A stretch of DNA of 64,000 nucleotides from Marinicauda pacifica (GTDB taxonomy: Bacteria > Pseudomonadota > Alphaproteobacteria > Caulobacterales > Maricaulaceae), in the NCBI RefSeq assembly GCF_004793635.1, contig NZ_SRXV01000001.1:1116501-1180500 (forward strand), given 5' to 3'. This document shows, in pieces, positions 27,106-36,723 of this stretch. The notes under the pieces are model-generated. The model had not been told where the DNA came from and searched no databases. It saw only the letters and a program-made list of their open reading frames with translations. Every line of letters begins with the position of its first letter. Positions within the stretch are counted from its first letter, which is position 1. The translations under genes and the position numbers were made by a program.

Positions 27106-27465
27106 CTAAAGCGCGCCCCGGCGCGGCATCACGGCGGCGAAGGCCAGCGCGAAGGCAGCGGCAATCGCGCCGACCAGCAAATGAGGCTCGATGCCCGCCC
27201 CGGCCATGGACACCTGGGGCAGCGTCTCGCCCAGCCAGGCTCCGGCGCGCGGCAGCTGGCTTCCGGCCAGAAGCGCACCGGCGCCGCCCGCCGCGGCGAG
27301 CGCCCAGAAGCGCGCCCGCTCGGGCCGTTCCAGCCGCGCGATCAGCGTCTGGGTAAACTCGTCGCGCGCATAGCGCGTCTCGAGCGGTGCGCGCGCCTCG
27401 TCGAACATCGCCGACAGGTGTGCGTCGAAGCCGGAATTGAAGGATGGGTCGGTCGAACCGGTCAT
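27106..27465 (-). CDS. Small membrane protein paired with an ECF sigma factor (putative anti-sigma)
   Basis: 119 residues. A soluble N-terminal half (about residues 1-50) is followed by two hydrophobic helices (FWALAAAGGAGALLAG and HLLVGAIAAAFALAFAAVM). No zinc-binding HxxxCxxC motif is present. The start overlaps the end of the sigma factor gene by ATGA. The arrangement is that of a membrane anti-sigma factor, but the sequence itself is not recognisable; the role is inferred. A similar partner follows the second sigma factor at 29291-29593. Confidence 0.65.
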   Translation of the reverse strand: MTGSTDPSFNSGFDAHLSAMFDEARAPLETRYARDEFTQTLIARLERPERARFWALAAAGGAGALLAGSQLPRAGAWLGETLPQVSMAGAGIEPHLLVGAIAAAFALAFAAVMPRRGAL

Positions 27466-28004
27466 GCGGCCATCTCCCTCTGCTCGAACCAGGCGCGCAG
27501 CTTGTCGCGCCCTCGATTGACATGGGACTTCACCGTCCCCAGCGCCAGCCCCGTGATCTCGGCTGCCTCGCCATGGCTGAGCCCGTTGGCGTAGCAGAGA
27601 ATGACACAGGTGCGCTCATCGGCTTTCAGCGTGGCCAGCGCCCGGTCGAGATCGAGCGACTGGCCGGCCGTGGACGGGGCGGCCCCGATCTCTTCGGGCT
27701 CGCGCGCCAGGGCGTCCTCGGTGCGCCGCGAAGCCCGGGTCTTGCGCGCCTGCATCAGGAACTGGGTGTAGGCGATCCGGCACAGCCAGGCCTTGAAGCT
27801 GCCCGATCCCGAATACGCATCGATCTTGCGATAGGCCTGCACGAAGGTGTCCTGGGCCAGATCCTCGGCCAGCGCGTGGTTGCGGCACATCCGCATCAGC
27901 ATCGCCCGCACCAGGCCCTGATAGCGGCGCACAAGCTCGCCGAAGGCGGCGGCGTCCTGCGCCGCCGCCACCAGCGAGACCAGCTCTTCATCGCTCAGAT
28001 CCAC
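27462..28004 (-). CDS. ECF-type RNA polymerase sigma factor (module 1)
   Basis: 180 residues with sigma region 2 (FGELVRRYQGLVRAMLMRM, AEDLAQDTFVQAYRKI, FKAWLCRIAY) and region 4 (CVILCYANGLSHGEAAEIT, LGTVKSHVNRGRDKLR). No N-terminal region 1 or region 3, so it is an extracytoplasmic-function type. GTG start. Flanked by a small membrane protein upstream and a coupled small membrane partner downstream. What it senses is unknown. Confidence 0.93.
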   Translation of the reverse strand: MDLSDEELVSLVAAAQDAAAFGELVRRYQGLVRAMLMRMCRNHALAEDLAQDTFVQAYRKIDAYSGSGSFKAWLCRIAYTQFLMQARKTRASRRTEDALAREPEEIGAAPSTAGQSLDLDRALATLKADERTCVILCYANGLSHGEAAEITGLALGTVKSHVNRGRDKLRAWFEQREMAA

Positions 28005-28039
28005 GGGCGATCCATCCTTAAGCCGGCAAACTGGCTGCT

Positions 28040-28423
28040 TCAGTCGTCACGCTTGCGCCCGAACCAGCCGAACAGCAGCAGCACGACGCCGATGAAGCCG
28101 GGGAAGCTCGCAATCGCTGTCATGATGGGCAGCACTTCGCTGGCCTCTTCCGGCTCGACCATGCTGATGGACCAGCCCAGCACGAGGCAGCTCAGCGCGA
28201 TCGCGATCAGGATCGCACCGGGTTTCAGATCGCCGCCGGACGATTTCTTCGGCATGCCGAGCGCGCGGACCGTCTCCGGCGACAGCGGCTGGCCCTCGCG
28301 GACCGCCTCGCGCACCGTATCGAGCACGGCTCTGCGGTTACGCGAGGTAAAATGCATGGACAGCCAGACAATGGCGACAACCATCGCAAACAGGCCGAGT
28401 GGAACCAACAGACCCTCATCCAT
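28040..28423 (-). CDS. DUF6249-like membrane protein (module 1)
   Basis: 127 residues. One N-terminal membrane helix (LLVPLGLFAMVVAIVWLSM), a basic soluble segment (RNRRAVLDTVREAVREG, then PLSPETVRALG) and two C-terminal helices. The layout matches DUF6249, whose function is unknown. The middle segment is shaped like that of the protein at 30125-30553 (IDLIKTYAAAGKEAPADLIA). The gene precedes an ECF sigma factor by 35 bases and probably shares its transcript. Confidence 0.7.
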   Translation of the reverse strand: MDEGLLVPLGLFAMVVAIVWLSMHFTSRNRRAVLDTVREAVREGQPLSPETVRALGMPKKSSGGDLKPGAILIAIALSCLVLGWSISMVEPEEASEVLPIMTAIASFPGFIGVVLLLFGWFGRKRDD

Positions 28424-28482
28424 GGGGTATCTCCTTTGTGTCAGCTGTGTCCGGCCAACCGATATTCCCGGACATCTGACTC

Positions 28483-29067
28483 CTAGATGCCGGGGGGTGT
28501 GACTTCGGATGCAAACCCGATCACCGCGACGCCGAAGAGCTGCATATGGAACAGCGCCAGCAGGCCGGCGAGCGCGAGCCCGATCACGATCGCGGCGGCA
28601 TCGGCCTTAAAGCGTCCGGGATTCTCGAACTCGCCGCCGCGGATAAAGTCTTCAAGCAGCGTGACCACCGCCCAGGCCGCGAAGCTGCCGAACAGAATGA
28701 TGTTGGCCAGCTCGCCATTGGCGACCAGATGCGCCGCCGACCACAGCAGCACGCCAATCGTCATCGGATGGCGAAGCTGAGAGCGGATGTGCGTGGGCAG
28801 ATAGGCCGCCACGACCAGGACCAGCGACGCCGGTACCAGGACAAGCGCGACCGTGCGCGTCCAGGCCGGGGGCAGCCACAGCTCTGGCGACGGGTGCGAC
28901 AGAATGTGTCCATAGACGATCAGCGCCAGCCCGATGGCCGACAACAGAGAATAGAGGACGGCAAACAGCCCCTCGCCCATGGCGCGCGCGGTCACGTCGC
29001 GCAGCCCGACGAGGCGGATCGAATGCACACCCAGAAAAATAACCAGTCCGACAATCAAGACGCCCAT
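28483..29067 (-). CDS. NnrU family membrane protein
   Basis: 194 residues with about six membrane helices. Family segments include FLGVHSIRLV, HPMTIGVLLWSAAHLVANGELANIILFGSF and a loop DFIRGGEFENPGRF. NnrU is named from denitrifiers but is widespread, related to isoprenylcysteine methyltransferase-type membrane proteins; its reaction is not established. The start at 29067 has GGGAGG five bases upstream; an upstream frame to 29136 is not supported. It sits between the two sigma-factor modules. Confidence 0.82.
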   Translation of the reverse strand: MGVLIVGLVIFLGVHSIRLVGLRDVTARAMGEGLFAVLYSLLSAIGLALIVYGHILSHPSPELWLPPAWTRTVALVLVPASLVLVVAAYLPTHIRSQLRHPMTIGVLLWSAAHLVANGELANIILFGSFAAWAVVTLLEDFIRGGEFENPGRFKADAAAIVIGLALAGLLALFHMQLFGVAVIGFASEVTPPGI

Positions 29068-29290
29068 CAGGCCCTCCCACAATCGGGGGGAGACTAGGCC
29101 GAGTCCGGCAGCGCTGGCGAGAATGACACACGTCACCGCGCAGGTTTTGCCCGGTGTGTGGCCGGCGTGCCGATGGGGGGGGCGTCCCCGGAGGATTTTG
29201 TTCCCGGCGAAGGCCGAAGTAAATCAGAGGCTCAAACACGCTCTTGCCCCGTCCTGCCCGCGAACCATCGGAAGGCAAGCGTAGAAAGCC

Positions 29291-29593
29291 CTACCCGGCG
29301 CGCGTCAGACCGCGATCAAGATAGCGATAGGCCTGCCATGCCAGACCGGACACCACGAGACCGGCGACGAGGACGGGGGCGAGCGTCTCACCCAGCACAC
29401 GGCCGGCTTCGCCGAGCGCGGGACCGCTGAAGGCCAGGGCCGGCACCGTGATCGTCAGCAGGACGAGACCGACAAGGACTTCGCGCACCAGACGGCGGCG
29501 GGCGCCGCGTGCCATCACACCGGCCCGGAAATCCGCATCGAAGGCGGGGGCATCGAGCGCGCCCAGAGCGTGGATCAGGTCGTCATCGGTCAT
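29291..29593 (-). CDS. Small membrane protein paired with the second sigma factor (putative anti-sigma)
   Basis: 100 residues. A soluble start (MTDDDLIHALGALDAPAFDA) is followed by two hydrophobic helices (VLVGLVLLTITVPALAF and LAPVLVAGLVVSGLAW). It overlaps the sigma factor gene by ATGA. Like 27106-27465 it has no zinc-binding anti-sigma motif. Function is inferred from position. The 223 bases upstream of the NnrU start (29068-29290) hold no gene I can support. Confidence 0.62.
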   Translation of the reverse strand: MTDDDLIHALGALDAPAFDADFRAGVMARGARRRLVREVLVGLVLLTITVPALAFSGPALGEAGRVLGETLAPVLVAGLVVSGLAWQAYRYLDRGLTRAG

Positions 29594-30123
29594 CGGTCTT
29601 GTCCTTGCAGAAGCTCGCTCAGGCGGGCGCGCCCTCTGGCAATATGGGACTTTACACTACCCAGCGGCAAATCGAGAATCTCCGCCGCTTCCTGATGGGT
29701 CCACCCACCGGCCAGGCAGAGCGCGATGGCGCCGCGCTGCTCCACGGTGAGCCGGGCCAGCGCCCGGGCCGCCGCCATCGCGGCCTCGCCCGCCATTCCG
29801 GTATCGCAGGGCTGCACGCTGGCAAACGCCTCCTCGCGGCGTCCGCGCCGGGCCTCGGCCCGTCGGCCCTCGCGCGCCTTGCGCCAGACGATGGCCAGAA
29901 GCCAGGAGCGGAACCGCTCCGGCTCACGCAGATCGCCCAGCCGCGTCCAGGCATGAAGGAAAGCCTCCTGCGCGATATCGTCACCATCGGCCGGATTGGC
30001 CGCGAGGCGGCGCGCAAAGTTCCGCGCCGCCTGTCCGTGACGATCCACGAGCCGGCCGAACGCGAGGTCCGAACCGGCCCGGGCCGAGGCAATCAGCGCG
30101 CTGTCATCCCCCCCGCGCGCCAT
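29590..30123 (-). CDS. ECF-type RNA polymerase sigma factor (module 2)
   Basis: 177 residues. Region 2 is AFGRLVDRHGQAARNFARR, DGDDIAQEAFLHAWTRL and FRSWLLAIVWRKA; region 4 is GAIALCLAGGWTHQEAAEIL, then LGSVKSHIARGRARL. It is shorter and more basic than module 1 but of the same type. The start is ATG at 30123, one base after the stop of the upstream membrane protein gene (30125). The longer frame opening runs into that gene. Confidence 0.92.
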   Translation of the reverse strand: MARGGDDSALIASARAGSDLAFGRLVDRHGQAARNFARRLAANPADGDDIAQEAFLHAWTRLGDLREPERFRSWLLAIVWRKAREGRRAEARRGRREEAFASVQPCDTGMAGEAAMAAARALARLTVEQRGAIALCLAGGWTHQEAAEILDLPLGSVKSHIARGRARLSELLQGQDR

Positions 30124-30124
30124 G

Positions 30125-30553
30125 CTATTTGCGGCGGCCGCCGAAGAGGCTCGCGCCCAGGAAGGCGACCGACAGCACACCCAGTATCATCGCCACGAAG
30201 TAGAATTCCTCATTGCGGCCGAGCATCTCGCTATAGCCGGCATAGGCGAACACTCCCGCCAGCCCGGCAAACAGGACGACCAGGAAGGCCGATCCGCCGC
30301 CGGAGCTGCCCGACGACGACGACGTGCCCATGCCGCTCCAGTCTTCCTCGTCCTCATCGTCGCGGTCCAGGCTGGCGATCAGGTCGGCCGGCGCCTCCTT
30401 GCCGGCGGCGGCATAGGTCTTGATCAGATCGATCTTCGCCTTGGTCCGCTGGTAGCGCATCACGCTGTTCCAGCCGCCGGCCACGAAGAAGGCCAGCGGG
30501 AAGAGCAGCCACCAATAGCTGGAAAAGAAGTCTGCGGCTCCGTAATCGTTCAT
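30125..30553 (-). CDS. Small membrane protein of sigma module 2
   Basis: 142 residues. One N-terminal helix (WWLLFPLAFFVAGGWNSV), a basic/acidic soluble segment, a Ser/Gly-rich linker and two C-terminal helices. The overall plan (helix, charged ligand-like segment, two helices) parallels the DUF6249-like protein of module 1. It is translationally linked to the sigma factor, with one base between. Start MNDYGAADFF at 30553. Function unknown; probably a sensor or target of the sigma system. Confidence 0.72.
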   Translation of the reverse strand: MNDYGAADFFSSYWWLLFPLAFFVAGGWNSVMRYQRTKAKIDLIKTYAAAGKEAPADLIASLDRDDEDEEDWSGMGTSSSSGSSGGGSAFLVVLFAGLAGVFAYAGYSEMLGRNEEFYFVAMILGVLSVAFLGASLFGGRRK

Positions 30554-30661
30554 TTTTCCGTCTCCTCTCCTGCCCGTCATTCCGGGCGGTTCGAGAGTAA
30601 GTGGCCGCGAGAGACGGGTCTGGATGCAGGCGGGTGAAATTTATTTTGGATGGGCGCGCCC

Positions 30662-30828
30662 TCTCCTGGGTCCCAGCTTTCGCTGGGAGTGAGACGTGGA
30701 GGTAGGACCGAGAGAGAAGAAACCTGTCACCCCGAACGGTCGGAGACCGATCCGGGGTGACGAGGAGTTGGGGTTATTTAAAGACCGATGAGAACTATTC
30801 TTTCCCAGCGAAGGCTGGGACCCGGAGA
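30662..30828. repeat. Nested palindromic repeat cluster (REP/BIME-like)
   Basis: Outer arms TCTCCTGGGTCCCAGC (30662-30677) and GCTGGGACCCGGAGA (30814-30828) are near-perfect inverted copies, each also forming its own small hairpin (CCCAGCTTTCGCTGGG; CCCAGCGAAGGCTGGG). Between them is a long hairpin, TCACCCCG...CGGGGTGA (30727-30761). No gene is seen from 30554 to 31141; this cluster and the repeat at 30870-31122 fill that stretch. Confidence 0.75.
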
Positions 30829-30869
30829 GCATCACGTGCCGTCATCCGATGACGCAGCCCCGTCCTTTC

Positions 30870-31122
30870 CTGGGTCCTGACTTTCGTCAGGAAAGAGGGG
30901 GAAGCGGTTTCACCTGCCCCCCGATGCTTCGAGGCTCGCCTTGCGGCGAGCACCTCAGCATGAGGGAGGCGGGTTGGTTTTAAGTAGCTGATAAATTTAG
31001 CTTAACGAGTCGATGTCATCCATCCCCCTCACCCTGAGGTGCCCGGCTGAAAGCCGGGCCTCGAAGGGTCGGATGACGGGCGCCCTCACCCTACCCCAAT
31101 ATCCCCGGCAGGGTGAGCTGGT
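30870..31122. repeat. Direct repeat copy A, carrying a duplicated hutU 3' end
   Basis: About 253 bases matching copy B (32481-32729) in the same orientation. The first 48 bases differ at one position; the central part is more diverged. Both copies contain a pair of inverted hairpins around CTTCGAGGC...ACCTCAGCATGAGGG and CCCTCACCCTGAGGT...CCTCGAAGGG. The last 32 bases (31091-31122) repeat the final ten codons and stop of hutU (QLTLPGILG) with one synonymous change, although no hutU gene precedes them here. Confidence 0.85.
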
Positions 31123-31141
31123 CTGTGTCCCCGTTTTACAA

Positions 31142-32026
31142 TTATTCAGCTCTCCAGCTTTCCACGAGCGACAAGGCCTGCTCGCGGTGAAACCGCCAAT
31201 CATCGACCTGGCTATGCAACAGCATCATGTTCACACGGATGTACGGAGCTGCCATGAAGCCCATCGAGCAGAGGGAGTACTCCAGCGGCTCCTGCGGTGG
31301 CCCACTCCCGTCGAGGTCTTCGGCACGGCATACAATTTTGATAGAGTGACGATCTTCGGGACCACTGGTCCAGTATTGGTCTTTTGTCGCGAAACGACTG
31401 TTACGATGAAACAACTGCAGGCCGTTATCGTCGCTTCTAGCAAATGTAAAGTATTCGCGTCTTTCGCGAGATAGTCCGGCAATCTGAGGCGCAACCGTGT
31501 CCTCAAGATTTGCGCCGGAGAGCGCAATCTGATGGTAACTCTCGACCTGTTCGTGATTAACTTGCCTTCGGTTGCGATACTGTCCATCGACGAGTGCTGC
31601 TAGCGTATAGATTCTGTATCCGCGCAGTTCCCCATCCGCGATTTCAAGCATCAGCGGTGGCACATTCGGGTCGAACCATTCTGACGGAATGATGAGGCGC
31701 GCCACATCAGTTTCGTTCTCATCGAAGAATGGATTCACGTGAAGTGTTACCTCCACTGGAAAGCCTTCCCGTGCCAGATGGCGGGCGGCGGCAATCTCGT
31801 TACGAAAGGGCGGCTCTTCCGGATTTTCCTCACCAGCCGGGCAAGGCACTCGGCGCTGGATGACACGGACACGTCCGCTATCCCCTGGCCGAAGGGGAGG
31901 CGTATAGACCCTGTCGATTTCGATACAGCTTTCGGCACCGTGTCGCGGGGTCGAACCTTGGCCGGCAGAGCATGCTCCAAGAGCGAATAGCGCCGCAACA
32001 ATGGACAGATAGATCGTTTCCAGCAT
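31142..32026 (-). CDS. Predicted lipoprotein of unknown function
   Basis: 294 residues. A lipoprotein signal (MLETIYLSIVAALF) ends in lipobox LGAC; the mature part is soluble, mixed alpha/beta, with six or seven Cys. I do not recognise a family. Base composition is less GC-rich than the neighbours (for example TGATAAATTTAG-type runs nearby and many A/T-ending codons), suggesting transfer. The gene sits between the two direct repeats that carry the hutU 3' end. The ATG at 32026 overlaps the stop of a small upstream ORF (TGATG), with GGGGAG upstream. An envelope or immunity-type role is possible but unsupported. Confidence 0.75.
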   Translation of the reverse strand: MLETIYLSIVAALFALGACSAGQGSTPRHGAESCIEIDRVYTPPLRPGDSGRVRVIQRRVPCPAGEENPEEPPFRNEIAAARHLAREGFPVEVTLHVNPFFDENETDVARLIIPSEWFDPNVPPLMLEIADGELRGYRIYTLAALVDGQYRNRRQVNHEQVESYHQIALSGANLEDTVAPQIAGLSRERREYFTFARSDDNGLQLFHRNSRFATKDQYWTSGPEDRHSIKIVCRAEDLDGSGPPQEPLEYSLCSMGFMAAPYIRVNMMLLHSQVDDWRFHREQALSLVESWRAE

Positions 32027-32199
32027 CACTCCAGCTCCCCGTCACTCACCAGGCTTCGATAAACCTCGCCCGCCTCGAACCGCTCGCGATAGCGCGACGG
32101 CGCTTCATCGGTGTACTCCACCACGGCGGTGAGCCCGGGAGCGCGGGGCGGCGGCGCAGTCGCGCTCAATGCGGCTTTCGACGAGACCGGACCGTACAC
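32026..32199 (-). CDS. Small ORF coupled to the lipoprotein gene (57 residues, possibly a gene remnant)
   Basis: A frame not blocked by stops from about 32340 down to the TGA at 32026-32028. With the GTG at 32199 it encodes 57 residues; the last 35 are protein-like, with AVVEYTDEAPSRYRERFE and AGEVYRSLVSDGELE. The stop overlaps the lipoprotein ATG (TGATG), the pattern of coupled genes. It may be the 3' tail of a truncated longer gene, since the part before residue 20 is low-complexity (ATAPPPRAPG). No family recognised. Confidence 0.4.
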   Translation of the reverse strand: MYGPVSSKAALSATAPPPRAPGLTAVVEYTDEAPSRYRERFEAGEVYRSLVSDGELE

Positions 32200-32320
32200 T
32201 GCGCGCGCCGACTCTGCGTGAAAACTTCGCGCGTACGGCGAGTTTGCGCAGGAAGGGCGCGCACTGGCAAGGGAGCGGGGTTTCGCCGGGGTGTGTAGCG
32301 TGGACAGGGGGGACGGACGG

Positions 32321-32449
32321 CGCCCTGTCCTCTCTGGGTTCTAAGGTCTCCGCTTCGCTCCGCCCGGAATGACGACGGGGGTTAAGATGTTTAAAAGTAT
32401 ATATTGTTCGTCATCCCCGGCTTGACCGGGGATCCAGAGATCGTGAAAT
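32321..32449. repeat. Composite palindromic repeat, second copy of the 14.4-kb element
   Basis: The same plan as 14369-14486: GCCCTGTCCTCTCTGG at the left, CGCCCGGAATGACGA in the middle, an A/T-rich spacer, then TCGTCATCCCCGG..CCGGGGATCCAGAGA. The spacer (32381-32406) is the most A/T-rich stretch seen in the window. With copy B it fills the gene-free stretch 32200-32697. Confidence 0.75.
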
Positions 32450-32697
32450 GCCGTCCTCAAAACCGGCGCCCTGCCCTCCATGGGTCCTGACTTTCGTCAG
32501 GACAGAGGGGGAAGCGGTTTCACCTGCCATCGGATGCTTCGAGGCTCGCTTTGCTCGCGCCTCAGCATGAGGGAAGCGGGTGGGGTCGACGAGGAGGCGT
32601 TGAATCGACTGTCCCACAGCCGATGTCGCCCATCCCCCTCACCCTGAGGTGCCCGGCGCAGCCGGGCCTCGAAGGGTCGGATGCCGCCCGCCTCACC

Positions 32698-34368
<1,671 letters not shown>

Positions 34369-34380
34369 GGGAGGTTTTCC

Positions 34381-35184
34381 TTATCCGGGTTGGAGACCGC
34401 GCAGGTGCGCCAGCAATGTGTCGAGAACCGATTTGAGGACCGGGCGCAGGCGCTCCGCCTTCGCTTCGTCATAGGCAAAGGGCGGGGCTTCCGATTGCAG
34501 ATAGGCCGACTGGGTCAGCTCCATCTGGACGGCGTGAACGCCCTCGTCCGGGCGTCCGTAGTGACGCGTCGTCCATCCGCCCTTGAAGCGGCCATTCACG
34601 ACCGTCGAATACCCCCTCGCCGACCGGCACACCTCTTCCATTGCGGCCTGCAGTTCGCGCGCGCAGGTCCGCCCTTCATTGGTGCCGATATTGAAGTCGG
34701 GCAGCCGGCCCTCGAACAGGTAGGGGATCTCGGACCGGATGGAGTGGCAGTCATAGACCAGCGCGATCCCGTGTTCGGCGCGCACGCGCTCTATCTCTGA
34801 CTGCAATGCGCCGTGATAGGCGCTGTGATAGCGCTCACGCCGTTCGGCCTGCTCGGCCTCATCCGGCTCCTCTCCCTCGCGGTAGAGCCGGTTGCCGTCG
34901 AAGTCGGTGACCGGGCAGAGGCCGGTCGTGTTCTGCCCCGGATAGAGGCTGTGACCCTCCGGATCGCGGTTCGCGTCGATCAGATAGCGATGAAAATTGG
35001 CGCGCACCATCGTCGCGTCCGGCACCAGTCGCGAATAGAGGCGATCGACATGCCAATCGGTGTCAGATAGCGATTCTGCGCATGGATTTAGCCGCGCGTG
35101 AAGCGGCTTTGGTACCCAGATACCCGCATGTGGTACCGCCAGAACCAGTGGTCCGGACCCGCGCGTGACCGTAACCGGCTCCAT
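34381..35184 (-). CDS. hutG: N-formylglutamate deformylase
   Basis: 267 residues of the N-formylglutamate amidohydrolase family. It hydrolyses N-formylglutamate to glutamate and formate, the last step of the five-step hut pathway. Motifs: VLAVPHAGIWVP (metal His), SDTDWHVDRLY, TGLCPVTDFDG, YDCHSIRSEIP and HAVQMELTQSAYL. The ATG at 35184 overlaps the hutH stop (TGATG); the long upstream frame is hutH antisense-free shadow and is rejected. With HutF present, this is the route via formylglutamate rather than direct formiminoglutamase. Confidence 0.95.
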   Translation of the reverse strand: MEPVTVTRGSGPLVLAVPHAGIWVPKPLHARLNPCAESLSDTDWHVDRLYSRLVPDATMVRANFHRYLIDANRDPEGHSLYPGQNTTGLCPVTDFDGNRLYREGEEPDEAEQAERRERYHSAYHGALQSEIERVRAEHGIALVYDCHSIRSEIPYLFEGRLPDFNIGTNEGRTCARELQAAMEEVCRSARGYSTVVNGRFKGGWTTRHYGRPDEGVHAVQMELTQSAYLQSEAPPFAYDEAKAERLRPVLKSVLDTLLAHLRGLQPG

Positions 35185-36722
35185 CACCGCGGCTCCAGCT
35201 TCAGATGGCCTCCGATGCCTGCCGCCCGGGCGAGATCGCCTGCCCTGACATGCTTTGCCGCGCGGGCGAGCTCGGGCGCCATATAGCGATCCTCCATCAG
35301 CGAGGGGCAATCCTCGCGCAGGCTGGCAATCGCCGCCTCCAGGCGCGGGCTGGACCGGCCTTCAGAGCGAAGCTCGATGCCTTGCGCGGCGCAAAGCCAT
35401 TCAATTGCAATGATTTGCGCGAGATTCTGAGTCATCTGCATCAGGCGTCGCGCCCCATGGGCAGCCATCGAGACATGGTCTTCCTGATTGGCGCTCGTCG
35501 GCGTTGAATCGGTCGAACATGGCGTGGCCAAATGCTTGTTTTCACTCATCAAAGCCGCCGACGTCACCTCCGCGATCATGTAGCCGGAATTCAGTCCCGG
35601 CGCCGGCGTCAGGAAGGCGGGAAGTCCGTGAGACAAGGCCGGGTCGACCATGACCGCGATGCGCCGCTGGGCAATCGCCCCGAGCTCGGCCACGGCCAGC
35701 GCGATCTGGTCGGCGGCAAAGGCAACCGGTTCGGCATGAAAGTTACCCCCCGACACAATGGTGCCGGTCGAGGTCAGGACGAGCGGGTTGTCAGTGACGG
35801 CATTAGCTTCGATTTCAAGGGTTTGCGCAACCTGGCGCAAAAGGTCCACACACGCCCCGGCGACCTGGGGCTGGCATCTTATGCAATAGGGATCCTGGAC
35901 GCGGCTGTCGCCATCGCGATGGCTTTCGCGGATCTGGGAGCCCTCCATGAGGTCCCGCAACGCGGCAGCCACTTCGATCTGCCCGCGATGACCGCGAAGT
36001 GTATGAATTTCCTCTTCAAACGGAGCCGTGGACCCCATCACCGCATCGGTCGACAGCGCGCCGGTGACCACCGCGCTCCGCGCGCAGATCCAGGCCTCGA
36101 ACAGCGCTGCGAGCGCGTAAGCGGTTGAAAACTGAGTACCATTGATGAGGGCCAGCCCTTCCTTGGCACCGAGCTCGATCGGCTCCACACCGGCGCGCTG
36201 CAACGCCTCGCGCGCGGGCAGAACCTCTCCCTCAAGGACGATCTCGCCCTCTCCGATCAGCGCCGCCGCCATGTGTGCCAGTGGCGCGAGATCCCCGGAC
36301 GCGCCTACGGAACCTTGCGCAGGTATATGAGGTAAAAGGTCTTTTTCGATCAGCGTTTCGATCTGGACAATGGTCTGCCAGCCTACTCCGGACGCACCCC
36401 GGCCCAGCGACAGCAGCTTGAGCGCCATCATCAGGCGTACGATCTCCGGGGGCATGGCCTCGCCCACGCCGCAGCAATGGGACAGGACCAGATTGCGTTG
36501 AAGATGGGCGGTTTCTTCAGGCGCGATGCGGACGCTGGCCAGCTTGCCGAAGCCAGTATTGACCCCATAGACGGCCGCGTCCCCGGCGGCGGCTTCGGCC
36601 ACACACTGCGCCGCCGTCTCGACCACTGCCCGGCAGGATCGGTCCAGCGTGACCGGACCGCCGCCCGACCGGTAGAGGCTTTCCAGTTGAGAGAGCGTCG
36701 CGCCGCCCGGAACGAGCTTCAT
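35184..36722 (-). CDS. hutH: Histidine ammonia-lyase
   Basis: 512 residues. HutH removes ammonia from histidine to give trans-urocanate. The self-made MIO cofactor arises from Ala141-Ser142-Gly143 ([11 protein letters not shown]). Other motifs: [37 protein letters not shown] and [11 protein letters not shown]. The start at 36722 ([10 protein letters not shown]) has GGAG nine bases upstream and lies one base after the hutI stop; a start six codons earlier is possible. It is the second gene of hutI-H-G-U. Confidence 0.97.
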   Translation of the reverse strand: MKLVPGGATLSQLESLYRSGGGPVTLDRSCRAVVETAAQCVAEAAAGDAAVYGVNTGFGKLASVRIAPEETAHLQRNLVLSHCCGVGEAMPPEIVRLMMALKLLSLGRGASGVGWQTIVQIETLIEKDLLPHIPAQGSVGASGDLAPLAHMAAALIGEGEIVLEGEVLPAREALQRAGVEPIELGAKEGLALINGTQFSTAYALAALFEAWICARSAVVTGALSTDAVMGSTAPFEEEIHTLRGHRGQIEVAAALRDLMEGSQIRESHRDGDSRVQDPYCIRCQPQVAGACVDLLRQVAQTLEIEANAVTDNPLVLTSTGTIVSGGNFHAEPVAFAADQIALAVAELGAIAQRRIAVMVDPALSHGLPAFLTPAPGLNSGYMIAEVTSAALMSENKHLATPCSTDSTPTSANQEDHVSMAAHGARRLMQMTQNLAQIIAIEWLCAAQGIELRSEGRSSPRLEAAIASLREDCPSLMEDRYMAPELARAAKHVRAGDLARAAGIGGHLKLEPR

Positions 36723-36723
36723 G

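Noticed and set aside
29068..29290. A structured RNA in the gap between the NnrU gene and sigma module 2
   Set aside because: No clear long stem, no match to SRP, tmRNA, 6S or RNase P cores that I could recognise.
31091..31122. An attachment site (att) of an integrative element at the hutU 3' end
   Set aside because: The structure fits, but no integrase, excisionase or phage gene lies between the repeats, and similarity extends 220 bases past the gene end. I keep it as a duplication of unknown cause.
31142..32199. A secretion-system effector and immunity pair
   Set aside because: A lipoprotein with a small upstream gene is suggestive, but neither resembles a known toxin or immunity family by eye and no secretion genes are near.
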